In this document: one piece after another, positions 8,927 through 18,697 of the stretch
Layout of the letters: each line of letters starts with the position of its first letter
Numbering within the stretch: the stretch's first letter is position 1
Assembly (NCBI GenBank): GCA_013297745.1
Contig: JAAFIM010000002.1
Coordinates: 62,001-126,000 of the forward strand
Source of the DNA: Chitinophagales bacterium
GTDB taxonomy: Bacteria > Bacteroidota > Bacteroidia > Chitinophagales > Saprospiraceae
Direction: 5' to 3'
Length of the DNA: 64,000 nucleotides
Notes under the pieces: generated by a model
What the model was told of the DNA's origin: nothing
Databases searched by the model: none
Seen by the model: only the letters and a program-made list of their open reading frames with translations
Position numbers and translations under genes: made by a program

Positions 8927-10927
8927 CTATTTCAGTACTTTATCCACTTTCCATTCCGTTTCAGCTATACCCACAAACTCTAAAAAATCTTTACATACAG
9001 CACAAACCTCTTTAGCGGAATAGTTGGCTTCTATAAAAAGGTTTTTTTTCAATTCAACAACTCGCTGAAAAGATTTACCATTTGGTTTTAAAACATTTTG
9101 GCTAATGCTATTTGGATATTTTTGCATTAAAGCAGCTAATTTTTCACTATAGTTTTTGTGAATGTATTCAACTACTGAAACCAAAACTTCTTTCCAAGTT
9201 TGTTTTTCTGCCCAAATCACTTCCCCTTTTATGGTTAGTTTTGTAGGGCTTGTGCCGGTAACATCTAGAACAGTTTTCTCAGGAGTTTCCGCAAATAAAG
9301 ACCATATTTTCAAGCACTTATTAGCTAAGTCTTCTGCTCTTTTTTGTATGTCGGCAGCACGCCAAGCGGTTTTATCTTCAAAATACTTATTTAACAAAAC
9401 TCGGCTATTTTCCTTAAGTTGTTCTTTTTTGTTAGTAAAAGATTTATTAGACAACTCGCTATTGTCGCTAGTCAAGGTCAGATTACCTAAATTGTGAACA
9501 AGTGTCTTGTGTGTGTCTTCACAATCACTCCCCAAATGGGTTTTCCACCATTCGCTTAATTTTTGGGGCATAATATGTTCTATAGTACACTCCCTATAGT
9601 CTATTTTATCTTTTTTACCCAATGATTGGTCTATGCCTGCCAATAGTAACGTAGTTTTTGAGTTGTGAGCGGCTTTATACATCTCGCGTTTAGTCAAAGC
9701 TTCTTTAAATTCTAAATCAGTAGGCAGATATTTTTCAGCCAACAGTTTTTTTACAGCCTCCGAAAAAGATATGCCCTTTGAATTTTGAGCTTGTTGATAC
9801 AAAATAGGAAAGTATTTTGTTAAAGCGTTGGAAGGCTCACCACAGAAAAAACGACGCAACAAAAGTGTTTCCAAAACACTTAAAATTTCTATTAAATTTT
9901 TTTCTGAAATTGTTTTTTGTTGTGTTGCGTGGAAACAATTTAATAAAAAAGGATAAGCTGTAGTGTTATCCAAAATTTTTAACCGCTCTAAAAAAGGCCT
10001 TATTTCTAAATTAGCCTCTCTTAACGGATTTATAAAACATTTATAGTACTGCGAAAAAACCAACAAATCTTTCATTATTTCTATAGGATTATCAGCAACT
10101 TTTGCTTTCAAATCTATGTAGATATTAGACATTTTTACAATCGTACCCTCTTTTTGTAAATAGTGGTGGATAAATTTGGTAAGCTCTTCATCTTCCAACC
10201 CTTCTTCTATTTTCGACCAATATTCATTGTAAATAGTAGTTTGTTTTTCTGCAGGTACAAGCATAAAAAAGTAGTTGCGTATTAAATCAGAAGGATACAA
10301 TTTGCGTCCTGTCGAATTTAAACTTTCAAAAACTAAACTTGGGTTCTCGCTTGGTTCTAATGTAATAGAGACCAAACACAAACGCTCAATAATTATGTTT
10401 CTTAACGCACTCAAGGATACTTCGTCTGAAAATTTTTCAAGCTGCTTTTTAAAAAAAGAGTAAGCTTTAAATATATTATTTTCTTCTTCCTGTGTGGTAA
10501 AAGTTACCTGTTTTTGAAATTTATCAATCAATTTGCAAAAAACGCTTTGGTCATTTTCCTTCTCCGTAGGCAGCAATTTATAATATGCTGTATTTTTCCC
10601 ATATTCGTTAACAAGCCAGCTATGGATTTGATTGTTGTTTGTCTTATCCCGCAAACAGGTTAGTATCGTAAAAATAGTTGTCAAACGCTGTTGACCATCA
10701 ATTAACATATAAGTTGGCGCAGCCCCCATATTTGTAGTTAATTGCACACCTACAACAGAACCAATAAAATGGTCATTCGCTGATGGATTGTTATACAAAA
10801 CAATAATATCCTCCCATAGTTTTTCCCATTCAGTTTTTGTCCAAACGTATTTGCGTTGAAACAAAGGTAAAGTATAACAAACTTCTTGGCGAACAAGATT
10901 AGCAATTTTTTTGGTTTCTGCTTTCAT
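8927..10927 (-). CDS. GmrSD-type DUF262/DUF1524 nuclease (defence-associated)
   Basis: 666 residues. The N-terminal DUF262 domain shows the FQRKYVW segment, the F-I-G-S element and IDGQQRLTTI (ParB/Srx-like NTPase motif DGQQR). The C-terminal half carries a DUF1524 HNH-type nuclease motif: ECTIEHIMPQ followed by HNLGNLTLT and NSELSNKSF. GmrSD is a type IV restriction enzyme that cleaves modified phage DNA; here both domains are in one chain. Its length and motif order are normal for the family. On the minus strand a TACTTTGC promoter-like element lies about 35 nt upstream of the start. Modification specificity cannot be predicted. Confidence 0.88.
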   Translation of the reverse strand: MKAETKKIANLVRQEVCYTLPLFQRKYVWTKTEWEKLWEDIIVLYNNPSANDHFIGSVVGVQLTTNMGAAPTYMLIDGQQRLTTIFTILTCLRDKTNNNQIHSWLVNEYGKNTAYYKLLPTEKENDQSVFCKLIDKFQKQVTFTTQEEENNIFKAYSFFKKQLEKFSDEVSLSALRNIIIERLCLVSITLEPSENPSLVFESLNSTGRKLYPSDLIRNYFFMLVPAEKQTTIYNEYWSKIEEGLEDEELTKFIHHYLQKEGTIVKMSNIYIDLKAKVADNPIEIMKDLLVFSQYYKCFINPLREANLEIRPFLERLKILDNTTAYPFLLNCFHATQQKTISEKNLIEILSVLETLLLRRFFCGEPSNALTKYFPILYQQAQNSKGISFSEAVKKLLAEKYLPTDLEFKEALTKREMYKAAHNSKTTLLLAGIDQSLGKKDKIDYRECTIEHIMPQKLSEWWKTHLGSDCEDTHKTLVHNLGNLTLTSDNSELSNKSFTNKKEQLKENSRVLLNKYFEDKTAWRAADIQKRAEDLANKCLKIWSLFAETPEKTVLDVTGTSPTKLTIKGEVIWAEKQTWKEVLVSVVEYIHKNYSEKLAALMQKYPNSISQNVLKPNGKSFQRVVELKKNLFIEANYSAKEVCAVCKDFLEFVGIAETEWKVDKVLK

Positions 10928-11024
10928 AAAACGCTATTTTAATAAAAGTAAAATAAAATGCCGCAAAGTAAAGCAAATTATAAACAGCTTGTATAAATTA
11001 ACCCTTTTTTTATTATAAAAAAAG

Positions 11025-12131
11025 CTAAAACTTCAACGCTACCGAACTCAAAAACCAAAAATCGCGCGAATTAAACCCATTATTTTTGATAAAAATAGCA
11101 TCTTGACTTTGCAAATAACGCCCTTCTATCCGAAAAAACACAGCAGCGAAAGGATTATAATCTACATTGAAAGAAGTAGAAAAAGTTTTAAATCCATTCG
11201 GGCTTAGGGTTGGAAATATCACCTGATTGGGGTCGTTGAATAATTCTACACGCTGGGTAATTGCCCATTTGGGGCTTAATTTATACCGATTGATGACAAA
11301 AAAAGACTGCCAAGAGTTGTATAATTCGCTTCCTATGCTTTTTTGTTGCCAACCAATATCAAAACCTGTTTGTGTTGACCATTTTTTTGTCCAATCAAAT
11401 TGTGCGTAAGTGTTGATAAAATAGCGCATTCGGCGGCTGCTATCTGGGTCTTCTGTGCCTATGAAATTAGCCCAATTTAAGTTTACTTTTTTGCTGGGTT
11501 TGTACTGGATTAGATTTGACCAATTGATAAGCGAACTGCCATTTACCCGCTTGATACGCTGCCAACCGTTGCAAGCCAACAGCATAAAACTTAACTTATC
11601 ATTGGGCTGATACCAAACCCTAGCCCCCGAAAAATAATAGGGTATGCCTTCAATACTAAATCCCCTAGATAAAGTCATTTGGTCAGTAGAAACAGCAGTC
11701 TCAAAACCAATATGAGAAGGTAAAATACCCACTTCTAACCAAATTTTGCGCTTTTTATCCAAAGCCACACTCGCATAAGCATCGTAAAAAAGCTGCAAAG
11801 CGGGCGGTTCATTCACCATCACAAAAGTAGGGTAAGTTCCCCCCATTATCGCCATCGTTAGTTTGTAACGTCCAGCGTCTAACGTCCCTCGCAAATAAGC
11901 TAAATTTACATTTATTTCGTTATTGCGGTTATAATTGTACAAATAGCCCGCTAATTGCCCCCCATAAGGCTTGTCAAAATCATATAGATAATAAGCGTCA
12001 AAAAAGCCCCCCGCAGTAAATTTAGGTTTGTCGGGCGTAGGCAAACTGTCCGCTTGGCTGCTATCAGTTTGGGCTATAAGTAATTGATTTACATTGATTA
12101 ACAACAAAATCAATATAAGTGCGAATTTCAT
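11025..12131 (-). CDS. Outer membrane beta-barrel protein (porin-like)
   Basis: 368 residues with an N-terminal signal peptide ending near LIAQ. The mature part starts with KFTAGGFFDAYYLYDF and continues as alternating aromatic beta strands, ending in ALKF with a C-terminal aromatic residue as expected for an outer membrane barrel. It looks like the PF07642-type (putative OmpL-like) Bacteroidota porins. It stands alone; a 360-bp inverted-repeat element lies directly upstream. Confidence 0.75.
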   Translation of the reverse strand: MKFALILILLLINVNQLLIAQTDSSQADSLPTPDKPKFTAGGFFDAYYLYDFDKPYGGQLAGYLYNYNRNNEINVNLAYLRGTLDAGRYKLTMAIMGGTYPTFVMVNEPPALQLFYDAYASVALDKKRKIWLEVGILPSHIGFETAVSTDQMTLSRGFSIEGIPYYFSGARVWYQPNDKLSFMLLACNGWQRIKRVNGSSLINWSNLIQYKPSKKVNLNWANFIGTEDPDSSRRMRYFINTYAQFDWTKKWSTQTGFDIGWQQKSIGSELYNSWQSFFVINRYKLSPKWAITQRVELFNDPNQVIFPTLSPNGFKTFSTSFNVDYNPFAAVFFRIEGRYLQSQDAIFIKNNGFNSRDFWFLSSVALKF

Positions 12132-12158
12132 ATTTATAAAAAAAAGTTTTGTAAATAA

Positions 12159-12518
12159 CTGGAGTTACGCTCCAGCCAATAAGTTTAAAAAAGTTAAGTA
12201 AAAACACTAATTTTCGCCGTGCGACGCCAAAACCAGCGTATGTCGCGAAAAGACGACCAACCGAGCGAAGCGAGGGCAGTAGCTTTTTTGCATAGCAAAA
12301 AACGTCGGCTTGTAGCGACGGTTTTGCGCTTTTTGCGTAATAAAATGAAGCAAAATAAGCAAAAACGCCTTTTTGGCGTTGGCTTTTTTGGTACTTTTTT
12401 GCCATCAAAAAAGTACAGAAAAATAAATTTTTTAGGCGTAAGCCGTCAAAAAAAATTTCCTAACCTATTTAACTTTTAGCTTTTTTGTACTAAAATCAAG
12501 CCTCAAGCGTAACTCCAG
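12159..12518. repeat. Inverted-repeat element, copy A (360 bp, non-coding)
   Basis: Bounded by perfect 13-bp terminal inverted repeats CTGGAGTTACGCT / AGCGTAACTCCAG. The interior has palindromic blocks (GTACTTTTTTG..CAAAAAAGTAC; AAAACGCC..GGCGTT) and no convincing gene. A second copy of the family lies at 17996-18396 in opposite orientation and shares blocks such as CGACGCCAAAACCAGCGT. MITE-like structure. Confidence 0.75.
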
Positions 12519-12535
12519 TAAATAATAAAAAAATA

Positions 12536-13498
12536 CTAACGGCTTTCTACTGTAGCAATGGCAGACTGAAGTATAGCAAAAGCGGTTTCAGCCATTAAGT
12601 TGCGCTTATTATCTAAGGTTGGATTGACTTCTGTAATCTCCAAACAGCAAGTTTTGGGCTCTTTGAGCAGCGTATTGATTAACAAAATCGCTTCTTGTGG
12701 CAACAAACCATCTTTTACGGGCGTACCCGTGCCACGCGATACAATCTCGCAGTCCATACTATCCACATCAAAAGAAACATAAATCAAATCACAAACAGCC
12801 AACTGTTCCAAAATCTCTTCAGCTATTTTGACCGCGCCAAACTCTTGCAATTTTTCCACCGAATGTTGGGTAATTTTCAAACTATCCAATAGATAATTTT
12901 CTTCCATTTCGGTAGAGCGCAAACCCACAAAAACCAAATTTTCGGGGCGAATTTTGGGGCTAATTCCACCCAAATTTTTCAACTCAGTCCACATTTCAGC
13001 CGTTTTGGGGCTAATGGCGTTGCGCTGTTGGTTCAAATTATCCAAACCCAAACTTACCCCCAAAGGCATCCCGTGCATATTCCCTGAAGGAGTTGTGTAA
13101 GGCGTGTGCAAATCTGCGTGCGCATCAATCCAAACCACCCCCAAAGTTTTGTCGGGAAAAGCACTTTTTATCGCGGCTACTGTCGCTCCGCCACAAGAAT
13201 GGTCGCCAGAAAGTACAATAGGAAATTTTTGCGCGTCAAAAGTTTGCCCTAAAGCAGCTATTTGGCGTTGATAAGTTAATAAAATCCCCTCTATTTGCTT
13301 GGCGTAATTATTCACGCGGTCGGGCGAAAGCAAACGATGATTTTCAGTTTCTACCAACAAAGGGGGATAATCTTTGAATAAAAAATTATGCTGTTTCAAA
13401 GCGGCTATTTTCATCGCAGCCGAACCCAAACTCGCACCACGCGTGCCAGCTCCCAACTCTGAAGGCAATTCAACCAACTGTATTTGATTTTTTTTCAT
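12536..13498 (-). CDS. Arginase family protein
   Basis: 320 residues with the three manganese-binding blocks of the ureohydrolase fold: SGDHSCGGATVAA, WIDAHADLHTP, and YVSFDVDSMD followed by GTGTPV-x-DGL. The overall spacing and the GTPV-x-GG/DGL element fit arginase (L-arginine to ornithine and urea) better than agmatinase, but formimidoylglutamase cannot be excluded. Cytoplasmic enzyme. No pathway partner adjacent. An inverted-repeat element occupies the upstream region. Confidence 0.82.
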   Translation of the reverse strand: MKKNQIQLVELPSELGAGTRGASLGSAAMKIAALKQHNFLFKDYPPLLVETENHRLLSPDRVNNYAKQIEGILLTYQRQIAALGQTFDAQKFPIVLSGDHSCGGATVAAIKSAFPDKTLGVVWIDAHADLHTPYTTPSGNMHGMPLGVSLGLDNLNQQRNAISPKTAEMWTELKNLGGISPKIRPENLVFVGLRSTEMEENYLLDSLKITQHSVEKLQEFGAVKIAEEILEQLAVCDLIYVSFDVDSMDCEIVSRGTGTPVKDGLLPQEAILLINTLLKEPKTCCLEITEVNPTLDNKRNLMAETAFAILQSAIATVESR

Positions 13499-13528
13499 AA
13501 AAATTTGAAAATTTTGATTATAAAAAGG

Positions 13529-13736
13529 AAGTTGTTTAGTATTAAAGTGAGCTCACGGATTTGACGGATGCGCTTACGCGGAACTTTGTTTTTACAGAGA
13601 TGCACAGATTTATTTTTCGTTTTTTTAGTTTTAAATCCGTAAAATTGGAATTGTTTTATAAAAAATCGGTGTTAACCTGTTTTGTCCGTTAAATCCGTGA
13701 GCTATTTTTTTGTATTTTTTGAATACTAAACAACTT
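13529..13736. repeat. Short inverted-repeat element (208 bp)
   Basis: Perfect 15-bp terminal inverted repeats (AAGTTGTTTAGTATT and its complement) and an inner inverted pair GAGCTCACGGATTT / AAATCCGTGAGCT. No coding potential. Probably a MITE-like element in the gap upstream of the arginase gene. Confidence 0.7.
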
Positions 13737-13813
13737 CAAGGTAAAAATCGCGCAAAAGTAGCAAAAAAAAACGACGCTGCAAAATCGCAACGCCGTTGTA
13801 AGCTAAGTTTGTT

Positions 13814-14236
13814 TTATATCCCGTGATTTTTTTGGTCTTGGTCGCGCAAATAATCCACCAAAGAACGCACCACAAAACAGAGCGCCATTAGGGTAAAATA
13901 AGCCATTATCAAGACAATATAAATCGTGCGGTAGTACTTTACCTTTTCGTTGAAAATGGTCAAACCAGATATTAAATAAGCCATTCCCCCCAAACCAACC
14001 AATAAGGCGATAAATGTATAAAGCGACATTTGTACATAACGCCCGTAATGTTCGGCGAAAATGGATTGCACATTGTTGGCTACAGCAAAAAACAGTAAAA
14101 ACGCGCCCGAAGTTAGCCAAGGGAAAGCCGCATTGCTGCCCACTTTGCTAAAAATCATAATGAGCGCTGCGAATGAAAATATCATCACCCCTTGCTGGAC
14201 GGGATTATTGATGCGAATGTTGAGATATTGAGCCAT
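13814..14236 (-). CDS. Small integral membrane protein, 140 aa
   Basis: Four hydrophobic segments at about residues 18-35, 40-55, 70-92 and 105-125, separated by short charged loops; charged C-terminus (RDQDQKNH). No family recognised with certainty. Stand-alone gene between the arginase side and a conserved 161-residue gene. The only evidence for function is its four-helix membrane topology. Confidence 0.65.
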   Translation of the reverse strand: MAQYLNIRINNPVQQGVMIFSFAALIMIFSKVGSNAAFPWLTSGAFLLFFAVANNVQSIFAEHYGRYVQMSLYTFIALLVGLGGMAYLISGLTIFNEKVKYYRTIYIVLIMAYFTLMALCFVVRSLVDYLRDQDQKNHGI

Positions 14237-14326
14237 AAAATTGGTATAAATTCTTTTAAAGAAAGATAAAGAATTAGTACAATTTAAACCCTTTTTGGTT
14301 CAATAAAAGCCAATTTTTTATTTTTT

Positions 14327-14812
14327 TTATACAAAACGCGCGTGCCAACTTTTGGCTATAGGAACTTGCCAATTGGTTTCTAAATCTGCTTTTTTAGCGA
14401 TTAAATTATTGAAAACCAACGTATTAGCATCAATTTCAGCATTTTGGTACAAATCGGCAAAAGTGGCTTTATCGGCTAAATGTAGTTGATTGTTTTTAGC
14501 AAAAATAAAATTCCAACGGTTGAAAAAATCTACTGCTAATTGTTTCTCTAAACTCTGCACAAAAGCCACCGATTTATCAATAGAACAGCCCGACGCGCCC
14601 GCACTTTGTTCATCTACAGCCAAAATTAGAAAATAACCGTGTAGAAGCTCGCCACTCGCGCGCAATGCGTTTTGGTGGCTTGTCCATTGGTTGACAAATT
14701 GTTGAATTTGAGTTGTAACTTGTTGAATTTCAACCTCATTTAGAAGTCGGTCAGTTTGATAAATCCATAAGCGGCTGTGCGCTGGCATCTCTGAAAAGGG
14801 TATAAAAGGCAT
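14327..14812 (-). CDS. Conserved Bacteroidota protein, often mislabelled ABC transporter ATPase
   Basis: 161 residues, soluble. It matches a widespread Bacteroidota family of unknown function recognisable by the RLWIYQ start region, SGELLHGYFLILAVDE and the central GASGCSIDKSV motif. Databases sometimes call members ABC transporter ATPase, but no Walker motifs are present. The short cysteine motif ASGCSID is the best candidate for a functional site. Confidence 0.75.
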   Translation of the reverse strand: MPFIPFSEMPAHSRLWIYQTDRLLNEVEIQQVTTQIQQFVNQWTSHQNALRASGELLHGYFLILAVDEQSAGASGCSIDKSVAFVQSLEKQLAVDFFNRWNFIFAKNNQLHLADKATFADLYQNAEIDANTLVFNNLIAKKADLETNWQVPIAKSWHARFV

Positions 14813-14857
14813 ATTAGTGGGAAGATTTGATTTTTTAGGAAGGTAGGAAGTATCACA

Positions 14858-14911
14858 GTAGCAAGTATCACGATTTTTTGCCGTACTTCAGTAAATCGTG
14901 ATACTTGCTAC
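14858..14911. repeat. 19-bp inverted repeat
   Basis: Arms GTAGCAAGTATCACGATTT and its perfect complement around a 16-nt spacer. It lies between the sensor kinase stop (14932) and the next minus-strand gene (14812). It could act as a terminator for the kinase gene, though the T tract is poor; a REP-like element is equally possible. Confidence 0.6.
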
Positions 14912-14931
14912 AAAAAATCGTGACACAAAAA

Positions 14932-17871
14932 CTACAAAAAGTTAGGTATTCGCAAGCAAATTTTCGTACCTGCTGCTTGTTTTTCTGCATCAAAAAGGTC
15001 TTGGATTTCTATTTTGATAGCTTTTTTATAAATTTGATTGAGCAATTTTAGCCTTTCGTCAATGTTGCGCGTGCCGTAAGAGTTGTGATTGGCACTGCGT
15101 CTTTTCTGAATTTCGGCGGCGGCGGCTCTACCTATTCCGTTATCTTGAACGGTAATTTTTAGAAATTGTTTATCGCGTTCAAATTTGAGCAAAAGGGAGC
15201 GTTGCCCTTCAGTTTTGGGCGCAAGCCCGTGCATAATCGCATTTTCCAAAAGCGGTTGTATCAACATAGGCGGCAGTTTCCAATCGGCGGGAACAATCTC
15301 GGGGGCGGTTTCTATCCTAAAATCGTCTTCAGGGTTACTCAAGCGCAATTTTTCCAGTTCCAAGTATTTTTGCATCGTTTCTATCTCGTCTTGTAAGGTA
15401 ATAAGCGGTTGTTTGGAATTGTCCAAAATGCGCCGTATCAGCGAAGAAAAACTCGCCAGAAAAGAAGTTGCTTGCCGTTTGTCGTTCAATCGCACAAAAT
15501 AAAGGATAGAATTCATCGCGTTGAAGATAAAATGCGGATTCATCTGCGCGCGCAAGGCGTTTTGTTCAGAAGCCCAAACTTTCTGCTGCAAAGCCGTTTT
15601 TCCCTTGAGATAGCGCACATAAGCCCAAAAAATTAGGATTAAAACGATAAAAATAGCCGCCCAAAACCACCAAGCCCACCAAAAAGGGGGGCTGATTGCG
15701 AACAAAACTTGCGCTGTTTGTGGCCAATTTCCATTTTCGCCCTGTGCCGAAACCCAAAAAGTGTAAGTTCCCGCCTGTAAATTGGTGTATTGAATACTGC
15801 GGTTGTTGGTATATTGCCAATCTTCATCTTTCCCCTCCAATCTGTAACGATAATTGACCGCACCCGCGTTGCGAAACCGAACCGCCAAAAAGCTAATTTC
15901 TACATTTTGCTGCCAATACTCCAACTCATAAGCCTGCTGGGTTAAGGTTTCTGTGCCGTTGATGCTCACTTTTTGGATAGAAACGAGCGGCGCGGCTGCT
16001 TCCTGCTGCTGGAGTTGATTAGGTTCAAAAAAAACGATACCCGCTTCTGTAGCCAGCCAAATTTTGCCGTCTGGAGTTTGTAAAATATCATTTATGCCGT
16101 TGGAAGGTAAGCCGTTATAAACGCTGTAATGGCTAATTTCGGGCGAATTTTGCCCATTTCGCCAAACAATTTTTTCCAATCCTTTGTTGGTAGCTGCCCA
16201 CCAAACGCTATCGTTTTGTACCAAAATTTTATAAATAGCGTCCGTAGCAAGTCCCTGTTTTTCAGATAGTTGCGCCCATTTTTTTTCTTTATTTTGGTAT
16301 AAAATCCCCTCGCTGGCTGTGGATAAAATCAGCAAATTGTTAGCGGTTTGGCTAATTTGTACAATCGTTTTCTCCTGTAAAGTATTGGGTAAATCAATTG
16401 CGCTAATTTGGCTATTTACTCGGTTATATTCGTACAAACCGCCACTTGTAGCCAACAAAAAACGGTTATTAGATTGCGCTTTTATATCAAAAACACTTTC
16501 GTTGAAATCAGCAGTTTGACTGTTCCAAACGGCAGTTTTTTTACCCAAATCAAAAACTAAAAAACCGTAGCGATTACCTAATAAAATTTGGTTATTTTCG
16601 GCTTGTGCAAAACATTCGGGTTTAAACTCTTCATTATCCCACCAATTTAAAAAAGCTGTGCCTGTGTTGGCATCCAAAGTCAGCCCGTTACTCAACAAAA
16701 TCTGTTGGCGTTGGGGCAGATAAAACCAATTTAAGGCTGGGCTTGCGTTTTGGTTATAATAAGTGGGAAAAACCGTGTTGGGGCTAACTTTATACACCAG
16801 CCCTTCGCTGCTCAAAGCTTGTACGAAACCGTTGATATACAACAACTTGCGGATATGATTTTGATACGGATAAGCAGAAACCAAATGCAAACGCAGATGC
16901 AAATAAGGTAAAAAAATCAGCCCTTCAGCTTGAGTAGCAAGCCAATAATTGCCCTCTCGGTCTTGTAAAATCTGCTTGATTGCAAAATGGGGAAAATAAA
17001 CCGTTGGTGTTTGTCTTGTATTGGCTTTTTCCCACATAAATGCGCCCGATTGGGTAGCTATCCAAAGATTATTCTGTTTATCATAACTTATACCAAATAT
17101 AGTGGGAATTTTTTTATCAAAAGAATCAATAGACAAAATTATCCCCGTTTCGTCAAATTGGGTAACATATTTTTCATTCGCGCAAGCTATCATCCGCCCT
17201 GTAGAAGCAAACGCGCAATGGCAATTTTGAGCCTCTCGCGCCAAGCTGATAAATTTCCCCTCCAATTCAGGGTTCAGTTTTTGCGGCTTGGGGTCTATTT
17301 GGCTACCGACGAGAAAAGGGCGGCGGTTGAGAATTATACTTTTTTGAGCTAAAAAAACCCCCAATTGGGGCGGATTAACAGGCAGCGTTTGCGGTTGATT
17401 TTTAGCATCTAAAGTATAAATGGAAAAATCGGGCAAAAATGGGGGTTGATTTTGGATGCTAAAGTAAATTTTGTCATCTACGTCTACCTCAAAGCTAGCA
17501 ATTTGCCTATTTTGTAATAATTTTGCTATAGAATTTTGCGCTGGCTGTGGTTGAATTTGATTATTTTGCCAAACTCCAGCCAAACCGCCCCTTTTGAGCA
17601 ACCAAATGCGCCCTTTTTGGTCTTCGTACAAATCCGTAATCGGCTGGTCATAAGCGCCTAAGGCATCATTAACCCGCTCAAATTGGTAACTATTATATTT
17701 GAGCAATCCCGCTTGAGTGCCAATCCAAAGCTGCCCCAAACGGTCTTGATAAATGCTGTTGATTTGATGGCTGGGTAGTTGATTTTTCAACCCAAATTGC
17801 TCATAATGAACAGTTTGCGACCATCCCAAAACCAACCAGCAGGAAAAAACAAAGAGAAGAATTTTTTTCAT
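14932..17871 (-). CDS. Two-component sensor kinase with beta-propeller sensor (LytS/YehU type)
   Basis: About 979 residues from the ATG at 17871, which starts a signal peptide (MKKILLFVFSCWLVLGWSQ); an earlier in-frame ATG at 17940 would add a second hydrophobic leader and seems wrong. The extracytoplasmic part (about 25-680) holds propeller repeats of the Reg_prop type (INSIYQDRLGQLWIGTQAGL; DGKIWLATEAGIVFF), then a Y_Y_Y domain, one membrane helix (about 730-750), and a His_kinase module with MNPHFIFNAMNSIL and a C-terminal ATPase box (DNGIGRAAA). In Bacteroidota such kinases pair with LytTR regulators; none is adjacent in this window. Ligand unknown. Confidence 0.88.
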   Translation of the reverse strand: MKKILLFVFSCWLVLGWSQTVHYEQFGLKNQLPSHQINSIYQDRLGQLWIGTQAGLLKYNSYQFERVNDALGAYDQPITDLYEDQKGRIWLLKRGGLAGVWQNNQIQPQPAQNSIAKLLQNRQIASFEVDVDDKIYFSIQNQPPFLPDFSIYTLDAKNQPQTLPVNPPQLGVFLAQKSIILNRRPFLVGSQIDPKPQKLNPELEGKFISLAREAQNCHCAFASTGRMIACANEKYVTQFDETGIILSIDSFDKKIPTIFGISYDKQNNLWIATQSGAFMWEKANTRQTPTVYFPHFAIKQILQDREGNYWLATQAEGLIFLPYLHLRLHLVSAYPYQNHIRKLLYINGFVQALSSEGLVYKVSPNTVFPTYYNQNASPALNWFYLPQRQQILLSNGLTLDANTGTAFLNWWDNEEFKPECFAQAENNQILLGNRYGFLVFDLGKKTAVWNSQTADFNESVFDIKAQSNNRFLLATSGGLYEYNRVNSQISAIDLPNTLQEKTIVQISQTANNLLILSTASEGILYQNKEKKWAQLSEKQGLATDAIYKILVQNDSVWWAATNKGLEKIVWRNGQNSPEISHYSVYNGLPSNGINDILQTPDGKIWLATEAGIVFFEPNQLQQQEAAAPLVSIQKVSINGTETLTQQAYELEYWQQNVEISFLAVRFRNAGAVNYRYRLEGKDEDWQYTNNRSIQYTNLQAGTYTFWVSAQGENGNWPQTAQVLFAISPPFWWAWWFWAAIFIVLILIFWAYVRYLKGKTALQQKVWASEQNALRAQMNPHFIFNAMNSILYFVRLNDKRQATSFLASFSSLIRRILDNSKQPLITLQDEIETMQKYLELEKLRLSNPEDDFRIETAPEIVPADWKLPPMLIQPLLENAIMHGLAPKTEGQRSLLLKFERDKQFLKITVQDNGIGRAAAAEIQKRRSANHNSYGTRNIDERLKLLNQIYKKAIKIEIQDLFDAEKQAAGTKICLRIPNFL

Positions 17872-17995
17872 CGTATAGAAATCAGCAGCAAGCGGAATTT
17901 TTTTTGCAAAAAAAGTAAAAAAAGCTGGGATTATTAGCAATAAAAGATAATTTTGCAGCAGTTATTAAAAAATTTTAAAATAACAGCTTATGCCA

Positions 17996-18396
17996 CTGGA
18001 GTTACGCTTGTGGTTTAAATTTAGTACAAAACAGCTGTAACGTTAAATTGAATAGAAATTTTTTTAACGGCTTACGCCTAAAAAATTTATCTTTGTGCGC
18101 TGACGCGGAGGGCTTCGCCGTTCGTACTTTTTTGATGGCAAAAAAGTACCAAAAAAGCCAACGCCAACCCCGAAGGGCTCCCGTCAGGAAAAAGGCGTTT
18201 TTGCTTATATTTTTTTCAAAAATAAGCGCAAAACCGTCGCTACAAGCCGACGTTTTTTGCAACGCAAAAAAGCTACTGCCCTCGCTACGCTCGGTTGGTC
18301 GTCTTTCCGCGACATACGCTGGTTTTGGCGTCGCACGGCGAAAATTTAGCTTTTGTACTTAATTTTTAAAAAAAAGTGACAGAAGCGTAACTTTAG
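17996..18396. repeat. Inverted-repeat element, copy B (about 401 bp)
   Basis: Left end CTGGAGTTACGCT is identical to copy A at 12159; right end AGCGTAACTTTAG differs at two positions. Internal blocks of copy A appear here as reverse complement. Short open frames inside are shadows of the palindromes. No function seen. Confidence 0.72.
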
Positions 18397-18640
18397 TAAC
18401 TGACCTTTCGCAGTATATTTTTCATTTTTTTTACAATTAGCTTTTTGCAGTTAAATTTTCCTATATGCGCTCAATAGCGTGGGGTTTTATACCCCGCGCG
18501 CTGATAAATTTTCCATAAAAAAATAGAAAATATAACATTTTTTACCATTTTTGTGCGTGGGGTGTAAAACCCCACGCTATTGAGCGCACACTGTTATTTT
18601 TTTCAATCCACCAAATTTTTTAACTGCGAAAGGTCAGTTA
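18397..18640. repeat. MITE-like element with 18-bp perfect terminal inverted repeats
   Basis: Ends are TAACTGACCTTTCGCAGT and its exact complement. Inside are two facing palindromic units built on GCGTGGGGTTTTATACCCCGC and GCGTGGGGTGTAAAACCCC, which belong to the repeat family seen at 47.1-47.5 kb. It abuts copy B directly, so one element may have inserted at the end of the other. Confidence 0.75.
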
Positions 18641-18697
18641 GTAAAGCATAAAAATTACTTCCATTTTGTTCAGTTACTTATTAAAAAATAACAGCTT

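Noticed and set aside
15166-17352. Plus-strand frames within the sensor kinase
   Set aside because: Shadows of the well-supported 979-residue minus-strand gene.
18002-18362. Open frames inside the inverted-repeat elements (12064-12479, 18002-18362)
   Set aside because: Repetitive, basic, frame-independent products caused by palindromes; no start context.
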